This document shows positions 44,504-53,887 of a stretch of DNA of 61,810 nucleotides, in pieces; the first letter of the stretch is position 1; each line of letters starts with the position of its first letter. Made by a program: the position numbers and the translations under genes. The DNA lies in contig CAYWIM010000013.1 of NCBI GenBank assembly GCA_964458325.1, forward strand, positions 1-61,810, in the 5' to 3' direction. The stretch comes from JAGMXM01 sp964458325 (GTDB taxonomy: Bacteria; Verrucomicrobiota; Verrucomicrobiia; Limisphaerales; UBA1319). The notes under the pieces are model-generated. The model saw nothing but the letters and a program-made list of their open reading frames with translations. It was not told where the DNA came from and searched no databases.

Positions 44504-45844
44504 ATGGTGAAGGCGATGAGCAAGCGAGAATCGAGCCGTTTCATTGCAGGTTGTGGCTGGCGCGCCTGGGGTGTCTGCGGGGCGATGGGCTGGGCGGCAT
44601 GCCTGGCGGCGTGCGCCGGGCAGGCTCTTGTCCCCGGCCCTGCGCAGCGCGAGGATCGGCCTCCGGACGCCGCGTTCCGCGTCGACGCCGATTATCCCGG
44701 CGGAAACATCATCGTCGAGCGGATCCAGGGGCGAACGGTCTGGGTCGCGCCTGACCAGCGCGACACGGTATCGAATCAATGGTGGTTCTATTTCAACTTC
44801 CGCCTGCGGGCGCCGGCGGGGACGCCGGTGGCCGCGGTGTTCACGGGCCGCAATCCCCTCGGGGTGCGGGGGCCGGCGGTCAGCAGCGATGGCGGCGCGC
44901 ATTGGCGGTGGATGGGAGCCGGCGCCGTCCGATCGTCGAGGGGCGCCGACGGCCGGCCGGCCTGGTCGTTCGACGCCGAAGTGCCCGCGGGCGCCTCGGA
45001 GGCGCGCTACGCGTTCTGCCCGCCGTATCTCGAGTCTCACCTGAAAGCCTGGCTGGATCGCCATCGGGATCACCCGAACCTGGCGGTCGAGACGCTGGTT
45101 CGGAGCCGCGCGGGCCGGCCGGTCGAGATGCTGCGGGCGGGCTGCCTGGACCGGTCGCGCTCGGCTGGCATTGTCATTGTCACGTCGCGGCATCACTGCT
45201 GCGAGGCGATGGCCACCTATGCGCTCGAAGGATGTCTCGAGGCCGTCCTGGCCGACGACGAGGCCGGGCGGCAGTGGCGCAAGGCGTGGGAGCTGGTGGC
45301 GATCCCGTTCATGGATAAAGACGGCGTCGAGGCAGGCGACCAGGGAAAATACCGCGCCCCTCACGATCACAATCGCGATTATGTCGATGCGCCGCTCTAT
45401 CCGGAGGTGGCGGCCCTGATGGAGCGGGGGCGGCAATGGGGGGAGCGCGTGCGGGTCTTCCTGGACCTTCATTGCCCTCACATCCGCGGGGAATGGAACG
45501 ACCGCGCCTATTTCGTGGGCCCTCCCGAGCCGGAGTTCTGGGAGAAGGAACGGGCATTCGCCGCCGTGCTCGATCGAGTTCAGGAAGGGCCGATTCGATT
45601 TCGCGCGGAGGATTGCCTGGCATACGGCGTGGCATGGAACCGGAGCGGCAACGATCCGGCGGAACGCTCGAGCTCGGCCTGGGCGCGGTCGGCTTTTCCC
45701 CGGGCCGCGCTGGTGGCGAGCATGGAGATCGCCTATGCAGATGCGCTGGGCATCGAAGTGAATGCCGAGAGCGCACGGGCGCTGGGGCGGGACCTGGGGC
45801 GCGCGCTAGCCGCCTATCTGGCGGCTGCGGGGGATGGGCGCTGA
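44504..45844 (+). CDS. M14-family zinc carboxypeptidase, CCP-like
   Basis: Likely an exported metallocarboxypeptidase. The 446-residue product has a lipoprotein-like N-terminus (MGWAACLAAC). A beta-rich N-domain follows (IIVERIQGRTVWVAPDQRD and WWFYFNFRLRAPAGTPVAA), like the one in cytosolic-carboxypeptidase relatives. The zinc motif is SRHHCCEA, with H231 and E234 forming HxxE. Then come PFMDKDGVEAGDQGKYRAPH, HNRDY (substrate Asn-Arg pair), DLHCPH (third zinc ligand) and a late MEIAYAD that supplies the catalytic Glu. The family normally trims C-terminal residues; the substrate is unknown. A later ATG (44516) is possible. It follows the ABC permease after 9 bp. Confidence 0.8.
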   Translation: MVKAMSKRESSRFIAGCGWRAWGVCGAMGWAACLAACAGQALVPGPAQREDRPPDAAFRVDADYPGGNIIVERIQGRTVWVAPDQRDTVSNQWWFYFNFRLRAPAGTPVAAVFTGRNPLGVRGPAVSSDGGAHWRWMGAGAVRSSRGADGRPAWSFDAEVPAGASEARYAFCPPYLESHLKAWLDRHRDHPNLAVETLVRSRAGRPVEMLRAGCLDRSRSAGIVIVTSRHHCCEAMATYALEGCLEAVLADDEAGRQWRKAWELVAIPFMDKDGVEAGDQGKYRAPHDHNRDYVDAPLYPEVAALMERGRQWGERVRVFLDLHCPHIRGEWNDRAYFVGPPEPEFWEKERAFAAVLDRVQEGPIRFRAEDCLAYGVAWNRSGNDPAERSSSAWARSAFPRAALVASMEIAYADALGIEVNAESARALGRDLGRALAAYLAAAGDGR

Positions 45845-45881
45845 GGTCGCCGCCGTCCCATTCGGGATCCGCGCCGCCCGA

Positions 45882-45912
45882 TCGAGCGGCTCCGACCGCT
45901 CGAGGGGCTTTT
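45882..45912 (+). terminator. Candidate terminator after the M14 gene
   Basis: An 8-bp stem, TCGAGCGG/CCGCTCGA, with a 6-nt loop is followed by GGGGCTTTTCT, about 38 bp after the peptidase stop codon on the plus strand. The T stretch is short, so this is a moderate call. The remaining gap to 46023 shows no gene. Confidence 0.5.
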
Positions 45913-46022
45913 CTCTGCCCGATCGAGGATCGTGCCCTCGACTGGGGGCGCCCTCATCCGCCCATGGCGCGGCGGCCGGAAATCTGTGGCCCTCCGGGCG
46001 GCAGAACGGCACAATTCGAGCC

Positions 46023-47999
46023 ATGCAACATCGATTGGCTCTCGGGATGCAGTGGGTTTGGCTCTGCGTATGCGCGATGGGGCAGGCCGTCCCTGAAACC
46101 ACGCCGCCTCCCCATGACCTCACTCTGCCGATTCACCTGCCTGCGGAAGCGCCCGCTCGAGTGCGCGACGCACAGGAGCGCATCTATCGCGCGGCGCTCA
46201 AGCAGGCGCATTATCTGCTGGGGACCGTGCATCCATGGGAGGAAGATGCGGCGCTGCGTTTGCTGACTGAAAGCCGCAGCGGCGAGCATTGGATCCGGCC
46301 CAACGCCGGGGCCATCGAGGGCTTTGCCTTCCTGCACCGCTTTGGCCCTTACGACGATCGGGCTATCGGCGTCTCCCGGGCTCGACTGCTGCAGGACACC
46401 CTCGTGCCCATGATGCGCTACCTGGTGGCCACGCATGTCACCGGCTCCCGACCGACCGGGGACGGGAAGAGTTGGGGCGATGCCTGGCAGTCGGCACACT
46501 GGGCGCAGATGCTGGGGCGCGGCGCATGGTTTGTCTGGGCCGATCTGCCCGCCGATTTGCAGGATGGGGTGAGACGCGTGGTGGCCCATGAGGCCGGCCG
46601 GATCGCTCGAACTGAGCCTCCTCACCAGCTTCGCTCCGATACCAAGGCCGAGGAAAACGCATGGAACAGCCAGATCCTCTCCGTCGCCATGGTGCTGCTC
46701 CCTTCCGACGCCCGTTATGCCGAATGGGCGAAGGCGCATCAGAAATGGGTCATGTCCTCCTTTCTTCGCCCCGCCGACGAGCGAAATGAAACCGAGGTCG
46801 ACGGCCGGCGGGTGCTCGAGCAGTTCACCGGCGCGAACATCTTCGACGACTTCACGCTCGAGAACCACAACATCGTCCATCCCGACTACATGACCACGTT
46901 CAGCCTCTCGCTGGGCTGCGCGCCGGACTTCGCCCTGACGCGCCGCCGGATGCCCGAGGCGCTGCGGTTCAACGTGGCGCCCATCTACGAGAACCTCAAA
47001 TGGATGCTGCTGCCCGATGGCGGTTTTGTGTACCCGAACGGCCAGGACTGGGAGCTGTTCCGCAATCCGTCCTGGCTTGGTAAGCACGTGTTGATGGCGG
47101 TGTGGGAGCGCGATCCGGACGCCTGGGCCTGGGTGCTGCGCGAGCTCGAGGTTCTGGAAAAAATGCAGGCCCGCTCGCCCGACGGCGCCGTCTTCCATCC
47201 TGGGGAGTACTTCTTCGCCTCGACCCAGCACGACCTGTTCCGCTCCCTGGCCAACGCGTGGCTCTCCCTGCAGCTGGCGGGAGAGATCCCCCATGCCCCC
47301 CGCGAGCGCTTGGGGGTGCGCCGCTGGGACTCGGCCAAGGTGATCCTGCGGCGTTCGCCCAAGGCCATCCACACCGTGAGCTGGGGGGCCCGGATCATGG
47401 CCCAATGCGTCCCTTGCCGCCTGGACCGCGTGGTGTCGCCGCACGAGCGCAACGGGGTCGGCCATGTGCGCCTCGCCGGCGATCGGACGGCGCTCCCGCT
47501 TCGGCTGCAGCGGGCGGAGGTCCGTGAGGGCGCGAACGGATTCGAGGTCCGCCTGACGGTGGATCACGGCCAGGCCATCCGGGCAGAATTGACGTTTCGC
47601 TCGGAGGCAGACGGCTCGTTCGTGATGGCCGAAAACCTGGTGGCTCTGACGAACCTGATCACCGCCGAGATCGCGACGGGCCTGGTCGGCATCCTCAACA
47701 ATCCTTACTGGATCTATGAAAAGGCCCGGCGCCGCCTCGCGGCCGATGGGCAGCCGGTTGAAGCCGCCTCCGGCTGCGGTTTGCAGTGGCAATGGGACGC
47801 CGTCCGCCGGATCACTGTGGATGACGCGTTGGCGGTCGATTCCCCGGCGCCGCTGCGCGCCGCCTATCTGGCCGCAGACAAGGCCGAGCGCGGTCGAGTG
47901 ACCGATCGCCTGGTCCTCAATTACATGCCTGGCGACCGCGCCTGGGTTCCCGGAGCAGTCATATCGAACTACCAGGTGGTCCTGCGAGCCGCACAATGA
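46023..47999 (+). CDS. Secreted protein of unknown function, likely alpha-helical
   Basis: I do not recognise a family. The 658-residue product (ATG 46023) has a signal peptide (LALGMQWVWLCVCAMGQA), so it is exported. The first 450 residues are helical with repeated W, H and E segments (DAWQSAHWAQMLGRGAWFVW, EENAWNSQILSVAMVLLP, DDFTLENHNIVHPDYMTTF). That is compatible with an alpha/alpha-toroid as in some polysaccharide lyases and uronate hydrolases. Residues from about 460 on look beta-rich (IHTVSWGARIMAQCVPC, NGFEVRLTVDHGQAIRAELTF). A toroid plus beta-sandwich is the shape of heparinase-type lyases, but I see no catalytic pattern to prove it. It is upstream of two glycoside hydrolases. Confidence 0.55.
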   Translation: MQHRLALGMQWVWLCVCAMGQAVPETTPPPHDLTLPIHLPAEAPARVRDAQERIYRAALKQAHYLLGTVHPWEEDAALRLLTESRSGEHWIRPNAGAIEGFAFLHRFGPYDDRAIGVSRARLLQDTLVPMMRYLVATHVTGSRPTGDGKSWGDAWQSAHWAQMLGRGAWFVWADLPADLQDGVRRVVAHEAGRIARTEPPHQLRSDTKAEENAWNSQILSVAMVLLPSDARYAEWAKAHQKWVMSSFLRPADERNETEVDGRRVLEQFTGANIFDDFTLENHNIVHPDYMTTFSLSLGCAPDFALTRRRMPEALRFNVAPIYENLKWMLLPDGGFVYPNGQDWELFRNPSWLGKHVLMAVWERDPDAWAWVLRELEVLEKMQARSPDGAVFHPGEYFFASTQHDLFRSLANAWLSLQLAGEIPHAPRERLGVRRWDSAKVILRRSPKAIHTVSWGARIMAQCVPCRLDRVVSPHERNGVGHVRLAGDRTALPLRLQRAEVREGANGFEVRLTVDHGQAIRAELTFRSEADGSFVMAENLVALTNLITAEIATGLVGILNNPYWIYEKARRRLAADGQPVEAASGCGLQWQWDAVRRITVDDALAVDSPAPLRAAYLAADKAERGRVTDRLVLNYMPGDRAWVPGAVISNYQVVLRAAQ

Positions 48000-48002
48000 A
48001 GG

Positions 48003-48021
48003 GCCAGCCGTGCCGGCTGGC
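48003..48021. terminator. Hairpin between convergent genes
   Basis: A perfect 8-bp stem GCCAGCCG/CGGCTGGC with a 3-nt loop starts 4 bp after the upstream stop codon and lies before the end of the convergent glycosidase gene at 48104. There is no T tract, so it may be an attenuating hairpin or a bidirectional barrier. Confidence 0.4.
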
Positions 48022-48103
48022 GACGTCCGTCGCGCTGTTTGCGGCGGCTGAGGCGGCGATGCCGGCCGGCTGGCTGCCGCCAGAGTATGCCGACGTTCTC
48101 CCC

Positions 48104-50527
48104 CTATGGCCGCGCGAGGGCCTGAATCCTTTCGGCCGCCAGCGCCCCGCGCCCGCCGACACGGCTGCCGAAAATCTGCAGCCCCCGCAGCTCTCCGCGG
48201 AACTGGCGGTCCCAGCCGAAGCCGGCCATCGTCTCGTTGAAATTGCCGATAGCCAGCAGCCGGATGTCGGCGTCCACCGGGCCGGCATTATAGGACGTCC
48301 GGCGGTCGGGAGCGGCGGCGGCGGGGCCGGGCGCATCCATCGCCGGGCTGAAATACCACTGCACGCTGTCGCTGGATCGCGTCGAGTCGTAGGTGACGGC
48401 GAAGAAGGTCCATTTCCCGACCTCGAGCCTGCCCGGCGAGCTGTCGTTCTCGATGCCGTCGGGCCATTGGTTGACGGCCAATCGCAGCCGGCCGTCGGCG
48501 TGGCAGACGAGGTCGATGCCCGCGCGGTCGCGGTTCAGGCAGAATAAGATTCGGTTGCCGCCGCTGCCAGTCTTCAGGCTTTCCGGTTTGAGCCAGCCCG
48601 CAATGGTGAACGACCGGAGGCCGCGGAGGTCTTCCAGCACGGCGTCGCCCGCCTCGGCCCGTCCCCATGGCTCTCCATCCGGCAGGTGCAACGCGCCGTC
48701 GGCTCCCCGTTTCGCCGTGCCGTGCAGCCTCACCGCTGGCCTCTCCCCGCGAGCGAATCCAACGCGCGCGATCGGCTCGCTGGAGGGGCGATCCACGGCG
48801 ATGAGGATCGAGTCGCGAGCGCTGGCCCCTGCTGCATCGGTGACGGCCAGAGCAACCGTATACAGCCCCGGTTTGTCAAACGTGTGAGAGGGCGCAGGCT
48901 CGGTGCTGGTGGCGCCGTCGCCAAAGTCCCATTGCGCACGGTTCCCGGCGGCGCCGCCAAACCGGACCGTCAGGGGTGCGATCCCCTCGAGGACGGAAGC
49001 GGTGGGCCGGGCTTCGGGCCGGAGCTTCTCGCCAGGTCGATACGGCGTGAAACGATACACGACATCGTGCTCGAGCGCGGCGGCTTTGTATTCGCCCGGC
49101 GCCGCTGTGCCGACGGCCCATTCCGTCATTTCCCAAGGATCGAACGCATCCACCTTGTAGGGTTTCGAGCCCTCGAGCCGAACGGACTGCGGCCGGCCGC
49201 CGAGGCAGTATAGCAGGTAGTACTCACTCGGTTTGGCAAGGAGGAAGCGGCCTTGATCGTCGCCGAGGGGATCGAGTTCGTGGAACGGCGGCGCCTTCGC
49301 CATGAAATCCTTCAGCCACTGGATGCGCGGGGGGCTTTGGCCGTGGAGCACGCCGCCTTTGGCCCACCAGAGTATGTCCTGGGGATGCCGATAGGTTTCG
49401 CCGTGGCCCACGTAGCAGCCGCTCATCGTGCCGAGCCAGAAACGCTGCGTCATCTGGCGCGCCGTGAGATTGCCCCAGCCCTGCGGGATGTTGCCCTCGT
49501 ATTTGCATTCATCAAAGATGACCGGCTTGCGATACTGCTGGCGGAAGCGGATGCCGCGGTTCATGTCGGAGGTCTGGAGGCTGGCGTGGGTGACCCAGGC
49601 TTTGGCATGGTCGTACCATCGGCTGCCGTTGTGGATGCCGCGGAACCGCTGCTGCGGATCCTCGTTCTCGAGGATCGAGAAGAACCGGTCCCAGTCCTCC
49701 CATTGCTTGTTGCCGCGGTGGCCGGGGCGCTGTTCGGTCATGAAATCATACTCGTTGGCGAGGGACCACCAGACATTGCGGAAGGCTCCGAGCCGGGCGA
49801 TGCAGTAGCGCAGATACCGGTCGTCATCGGTGTCGCTCATGTCGGCAAAGCCCCAGCGGTCGTACGGATGCCAAAGGATGATATCGGCCTGGATGCCGAG
49901 CTCCTGCAGATCGAGAATGCGCCGCTCCAGATGCCGCCAGAAGGCCGGGTCAGGCCGGCGGAAGTCGAACGCGCCGCCGGCAAGCCTCTGGAATGCGAAA
50001 AGCTCCGGCTCGTTCTGGTTGTAGGCGTAGCTCTTGGGGAAGACGCAGAAACGGATCTTGTTGAACGGCGAGGCGGCAAGCGTTTTCAGCGTCTGCTCCT
50101 GAAGGTCGCGCGTCTGATGCACCCAGGCGTAGCAGGTGGTGCCGAACTGGTGATACGGCGTGCCGTCCGCATAGCGAAGATAGAAGGTCTCGAAGATCTC
50201 GACCGGCCCATGATTGTTCCCCGCAGGCGCGGTGGCGGTGAACTGGCCGGTCCGGCCGTTCAGCTCCGGCGTGGCGCTCCGGGTTTCATACCGCCACTGG
50301 CCCGCCGCCGGCGGGCTGAAGCGGGCGCGGTATGTCCCGCCGCCGTCCCAGAAGCCGGGCACGGCGATGGCGCGATCGCCTTGGGTGAAGGTCGCGGTCC
50401 ACTGCACGTCGAGGTATGGATTGCCCGAGGCCGGACCCTCGAGCGTGATTTCGTGCACTCCCCAGCGCTCGGCGCCAGAGAGTGAAAGCGGCCCGAACGC
50501 AATCAGCAAAACAATCCAGTTTTTCAT
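48104..50527 (-). CDS. Secreted glycoside hydrolase, DUF5060-GH5/GH140-like, PKD and LamG
   Basis: Large exported glycosidase (807 aa from ATG 50527) with signal peptide WIVLLIAFGPLSLSGA. Residues about 20-110 match the DUF5060 beta-domain (WGVHEITLEGPASGNPY and FTQGDRAIAVPGFWDGG). The TIM-barrel region (about 120-450) has PYHQFGTTCYAWVHQT, WWSLANEYDF (acid/base Glu in NE) and VIFDECKYEG (nucleophile Glu). A PKD domain follows (AQWDFGDGATSTEPAPSHTF), then a LamG-like C-terminus (FTIAGWLKPESLKTGSGG). This domain string is typical of verrucomicrobial hydrolases acting on plant or algal polysaccharides; the GH140 (apiosidase) link is only by resemblance. The PKD and LamG parts suggest surface attachment or glycan binding. 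It is divergent from the GH2 gene. Confidence 0.8.
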   Translation of the reverse strand: MKNWIVLLIAFGPLSLSGAERWGVHEITLEGPASGNPYLDVQWTATFTQGDRAIAVPGFWDGGGTYRARFSPPAAGQWRYETRSATPELNGRTGQFTATAPAGNNHGPVEIFETFYLRYADGTPYHQFGTTCYAWVHQTRDLQEQTLKTLAASPFNKIRFCVFPKSYAYNQNEPELFAFQRLAGGAFDFRRPDPAFWRHLERRILDLQELGIQADIILWHPYDRWGFADMSDTDDDRYLRYCIARLGAFRNVWWSLANEYDFMTEQRPGHRGNKQWEDWDRFFSILENEDPQQRFRGIHNGSRWYDHAKAWVTHASLQTSDMNRGIRFRQQYRKPVIFDECKYEGNIPQGWGNLTARQMTQRFWLGTMSGCYVGHGETYRHPQDILWWAKGGVLHGQSPPRIQWLKDFMAKAPPFHELDPLGDDQGRFLLAKPSEYYLLYCLGGRPQSVRLEGSKPYKVDAFDPWEMTEWAVGTAAPGEYKAAALEHDVVYRFTPYRPGEKLRPEARPTASVLEGIAPLTVRFGGAAGNRAQWDFGDGATSTEPAPSHTFDKPGLYTVALAVTDAAGASARDSILIAVDRPSSEPIARVGFARGERPAVRLHGTAKRGADGALHLPDGEPWGRAEAGDAVLEDLRGLRSFTIAGWLKPESLKTGSGGNRILFCLNRDRAGIDLVCHADGRLRLAVNQWPDGIENDSSPGRLEVGKWTFFAVTYDSTRSSDSVQWYFSPAMDAPGPAAAAPDRRTSYNAGPVDADIRLLAIGNFNETMAGFGWDRQFRGELRGLQIFGSRVGGRGALAAERIQALARP

Positions 50528-50854
50528 TGTTGTCTCGAGGATAGGTTTGACAAGGGCCCGAACGATGCCGGCCGTGCATGCGCGAGATGGATGGCCGGAG
50601 GATCGGCATGATCCATTCGGCGGCCCCGAAAGGGAAAGGGCTAAGCAAATCGGCATTGCCGCCTTCTGCCCGTCCGCAAGCCGTTTGTCGAGCGCAAAGC
50701 GCCGGCTCGCGCCACAGCGGGGCAGGGCCAATTCTTCCGCTCCTGACGCGTCCACTCGCAATTGGGCGATCCAACTCGAGAGCATGGTTCATGGCCCTGC
50801 GTTGAAGCCGACGGCGGCCTTGCCTTCGGCGCCGCCATCCGCGATGATCGTGGG
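50528..50854. other. Divergent intergenic region, nothing recognised
   Basis: This 327-bp gap separates two divergently transcribed hydrolase genes. Both strands have open frames, but none has a plausible start with codon bias or a recognisable product. No clear sigma-70 boxes, palindrome or RNA element was found; regulation of both genes presumably acts here. Confidence 0.5.
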
Positions 50855-53815
50855 ATGCCCGTTATGCAACGCTTCTGCCAACTGCCTCGTTCGTTCCGGC
50901 TGGCCGCCCTCTGGGCCGCCATGGCGGCTGCCATCGCCGTCCCTCCGTGGGATGTTGCAGGCGCCGACCACACCCTCTCGCTGGCGGGCCGCTGGCGCTA
51001 CGAGCTCGATCGCGAGGACGCCGGGATCCGCGATGCCTGGTTCGCCTTCCCCCGGCCTCATCATCTGACGCTTCCCGGATCGCTCCCCGCCCAGGGGATC
51101 GGCGACGATGTCACCCTCGATACCGCCTGGACCGGCGATATTGTGGACCGGAGCTTTTTCACGGCGCCTGAATACGAGCCGGATCGCCAGCCGGGCCGCA
51201 TCCGGATCCCCTTCTGGCTCCAGCCCGACAAGCGCTACATCGGAGCCGCCTGGTACCAGCGGGATTTCAATGTGCCGCCGTCCTGGGCGGGACGCCCGAT
51301 CACGCTCTTTCTCGAGCGGCCCCACTGGGAAACCCGGGTGTGGCTCGCGGGCGAGGCCGCTGCATCGCCCCCGCGCTGCCTCGGGACCAACGACAGCCTG
51401 TCGGCGCCCCATGAATACTTGCTCGGCGTCCTGGCGCCGGGCCGCTATCAGCTCACCATCCGGGTCGACAACCGGCTCGTGGTCGACGTGGGCGTCAATT
51501 CCCACAGCGTCAGCGACCATACCCAAGGCAATTGGAACGGCCTGGCCGGCCGGCTCGAGCTTCGCGCCCGCCCCACCGTCCGCCTCGAGGCGCCGCGCAT
51601 TTCTGCGCGCAACGATGGATCCGTCCGCCTCGAAATCCCCGTGCGCAACGCCCTCGATGCTCCTGCGGCCGGCACGATCGAGACGGTCATCCTCGAGCCG
51701 GAGACCGGCCGGATCGCCGGCCGGGCCCGAACCCGGTTCGATGCGCCATCGGGGTCTGCCGCGCCGCTTTCCGATTCGGGGGCGGCCGGCATCTGCGCAG
51801 TGGATCTGCGTCTCGATGGACCGCCGCGTCTATGGAGCGAGTTCGATCCCTGCCTCTATGCAGCTGAGATGCGTCTGGAGACGACCGACGGCCGATGGAG
51901 CGACCGCGTCCGATCGACCTTCGGCTTCCGGGAGATCGCGGCGCGCGGCACTCAATTCGTGCTCAACGGCCAGCCTATATTCATCCGCGGCACGCTCGAT
52001 TGCTGCATCTTCCCGCTCACCGGCCATCCTCCCACCGACGTAGCTTCCTGGAGGCGGCTGATCGGCGTGGCCAAGGACCATGGATTGAACAATATCCGGT
52101 TCCACTCGTGGTGCCCGCCCGAGGCGGCCTTCGTTGCAGCGGACGAGGCGGGTTTTTACCTGCACGTCGAGTGCGGCTCATGGGCCAACCAATCGACCAC
52201 GCTGGGCGATGGCAAGCCGGTCGACGCCTGGATCTATCGGGAAGCGGATCGGATCCTGTCAGCCTACGGCAACCATCCATCCTTCCTGTTCCTTCTTTAC
52301 GGCAACGAGCCGGGCGGCTCGAAGGCTGGCGCCTACCTGACCCAGTGGGTCGAGCATTACAAGGCTCGAGATCCGCGCCGGCTTTACAGCAGCGGCGCCG
52401 GATGGCCGCAGCTGCCCGCCAACCAGTTCCACGTCACGCCCGATCCCCGCATCCAAGCCTGGGGCGCCGGCCTCAAATCCCGCATCAATGCCCGCCCGCC
52501 CGAAACCGTCACCGATTATCGCCATTACATCCAGGCCCGCCCCGTCCCCGTCATCAGCCACGAGATCGGCCAATGGTGCGTCTACCCCAATTTCGACGAG
52601 ATCCGGAAATACCGCGGCTATCTCAAGCCGCGCAACTTCGAGATTTTCCGGGGCCGGCTCGAGGCGCATCACATGGGCCATCAGGCCCGCGCGTTTTTGG
52701 CGGCATCGGGCAAGCTCCAGACCCTCTGCTACAAGGAGGATATCGAGTCGGCCCTTCGCACGCCGGGCATGGGCGGGTTCCAGCTGCTCGACCTTCATGA
52801 TTTCCCGGGACAAGGCACCGCTCTGGTCGGCGTGCTGGATCCGTTCTGGGAAAGCAAAGGCTATGTGACCGCCGCCGAGTTCCGCCGGTTCTGCAACTCG
52901 ACGGTGCCGCTGGCCCTGCTCGAAAAACGAGTGTTCACCGCCGCCGAATCGCTCCGCGTCCCGATCAAGATCGCCCACTTCAGCCCGGCCCTCGCCGAAC
53001 CGGCCGAGGTCCGGTGGTCCCTCGAAGACACGTCCGGCCATCCGGTCCGCGAGGGCTCGCTGGGGACGCATCGTCTTGGGGTGGGCCAGGAGAATGCGGT
53101 CGGCCAGATCGAGACATCCCTGGCGGGGATCCGCGCCCCGCAGTCACTCCGGCTGGCCGTCCGGCTGCCGGGCACGCCCTTCCACAACGACTGGGATATC
53201 TGGGTGTACCCCGCCGGGATCGACACCCCGATTCCCGCCGGGATCACCGTGGCCAACGACCTCGATTCGGCCGCCCTCGATGCGCTCGATGCCGGCGGGA
53301 GGGTTCTGCTGCTCATCCCGCCCCAGCAGGTTCAAGGCGATCGCCAGGGCCCCGTCGCCCTCGGATTCTCGAGTATCTTTTGGAACACCGCCTGGACCCG
53401 GCGCCAGGCGCCTCACACGCTCGGCATCCTCTGCGACCCCGCCCATCCGCTGTTTCGCCAATTCCCCACCGAATCCCACAGCAACTGGCAGTGGTGGTAT
53501 CTCATCCGCCGCGCTGGGGCGATGATCCTCGATCCTCTTCCCGCCGAGATCGCGCCCGCTGTTCAGGTGATCGACGATTGGTTCACCGCGCGCAAGCTGG
53601 GCCTGGCGTTCGAAGCCCGCGTGGGCCGGGGCCGCCTCATGGTCTGCAGCATTGACCTTGTCTCGAACCTCGAGTCTGATCCTGTCGTCCGCCAGTTCCG
53701 CCGCAGCCTTCTCGATTACGTCTCCAGCGATGCCTTCCAGCCCCGCGTCGCCGCAACCCCGGAGCAGATCCGCAGTCTCATCCGTCGTTCCGGTACCGGC
53801 GCCGCTGCGAAATGA
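50855..53815 (+). CDS. Secreted glycoside hydrolase family 2-type enzyme
   Basis: Exported GH2-like glycosidase, 986 aa from ATG 50855 (or 983 from ATG 50864). The signal region is LAALWAAMAAAIAVPPW. The N-terminal jelly-roll domain has LAGRWRYELDREDAGI, GAAWYQRDFNVPPSWAG and ITLFLERPHWETRVWLAG. An immunoglobulin-like sandwich follows, and then the TIM-barrel domain opening with FVLNGQPIFIRGTLDCC. The acid/base Glu is in LLYGNEPGG and the nucleophile Glu in ISHEIGQW. The GH2 subtype (galactosidase, glucuronidase, mannosidase) cannot be read from sequence alone. The C-terminal 300 residues form extra beta domains. It is divergent from the GH5/GH140-like gene and so probably co-regulated. Confidence 0.85.
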   Translation: MPVMQRFCQLPRSFRLAALWAAMAAAIAVPPWDVAGADHTLSLAGRWRYELDREDAGIRDAWFAFPRPHHLTLPGSLPAQGIGDDVTLDTAWTGDIVDRSFFTAPEYEPDRQPGRIRIPFWLQPDKRYIGAAWYQRDFNVPPSWAGRPITLFLERPHWETRVWLAGEAAASPPRCLGTNDSLSAPHEYLLGVLAPGRYQLTIRVDNRLVVDVGVNSHSVSDHTQGNWNGLAGRLELRARPTVRLEAPRISARNDGSVRLEIPVRNALDAPAAGTIETVILEPETGRIAGRARTRFDAPSGSAAPLSDSGAAGICAVDLRLDGPPRLWSEFDPCLYAAEMRLETTDGRWSDRVRSTFGFREIAARGTQFVLNGQPIFIRGTLDCCIFPLTGHPPTDVASWRRLIGVAKDHGLNNIRFHSWCPPEAAFVAADEAGFYLHVECGSWANQSTTLGDGKPVDAWIYREADRILSAYGNHPSFLFLLYGNEPGGSKAGAYLTQWVEHYKARDPRRLYSSGAGWPQLPANQFHVTPDPRIQAWGAGLKSRINARPPETVTDYRHYIQARPVPVISHEIGQWCVYPNFDEIRKYRGYLKPRNFEIFRGRLEAHHMGHQARAFLAASGKLQTLCYKEDIESALRTPGMGGFQLLDLHDFPGQGTALVGVLDPFWESKGYVTAAEFRRFCNSTVPLALLEKRVFTAAESLRVPIKIAHFSPALAEPAEVRWSLEDTSGHPVREGSLGTHRLGVGQENAVGQIETSLAGIRAPQSLRLAVRLPGTPFHNDWDIWVYPAGIDTPIPAGITVANDLDSAALDALDAGGRVLLLIPPQQVQGDRQGPVALGFSSIFWNTAWTRRQAPHTLGILCDPAHPLFRQFPTESHSNWQWWYLIRRAGAMILDPLPAEIAPAVQVIDDWFTARKLGLAFEARVGRGRLMVCSIDLVSNLESDPVVRQFRRSLLDYVSSDAFQPRVAATPEQIRSLIRRSGTGAAAK

Positions 53816-53830
53816 CGCCTGAAACCCGGG

Positions 53831-53861
53831 CAATGGGGTCAAACGCTGATAGTTGACATTG
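53831..53861 (+). repeat. Left 31-bp inverted repeat of the RAYT unit
   Basis: CAATGGGGTCAAAC (14 bp) plus GACATTG (7 bp) flank a variable 10-bp centre. The same arrangement recurs, reversed, at 54927-54957, and the two copies match at 24 of 31 positions. Inside this copy, GTCAA and TTGAC can pair into a hairpin. It lies 26 bp before the transposase start. Confidence 0.85.
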
Positions 53862-53887
53862 TAGGCAAACCGCAAGAGGCTGGAGGC

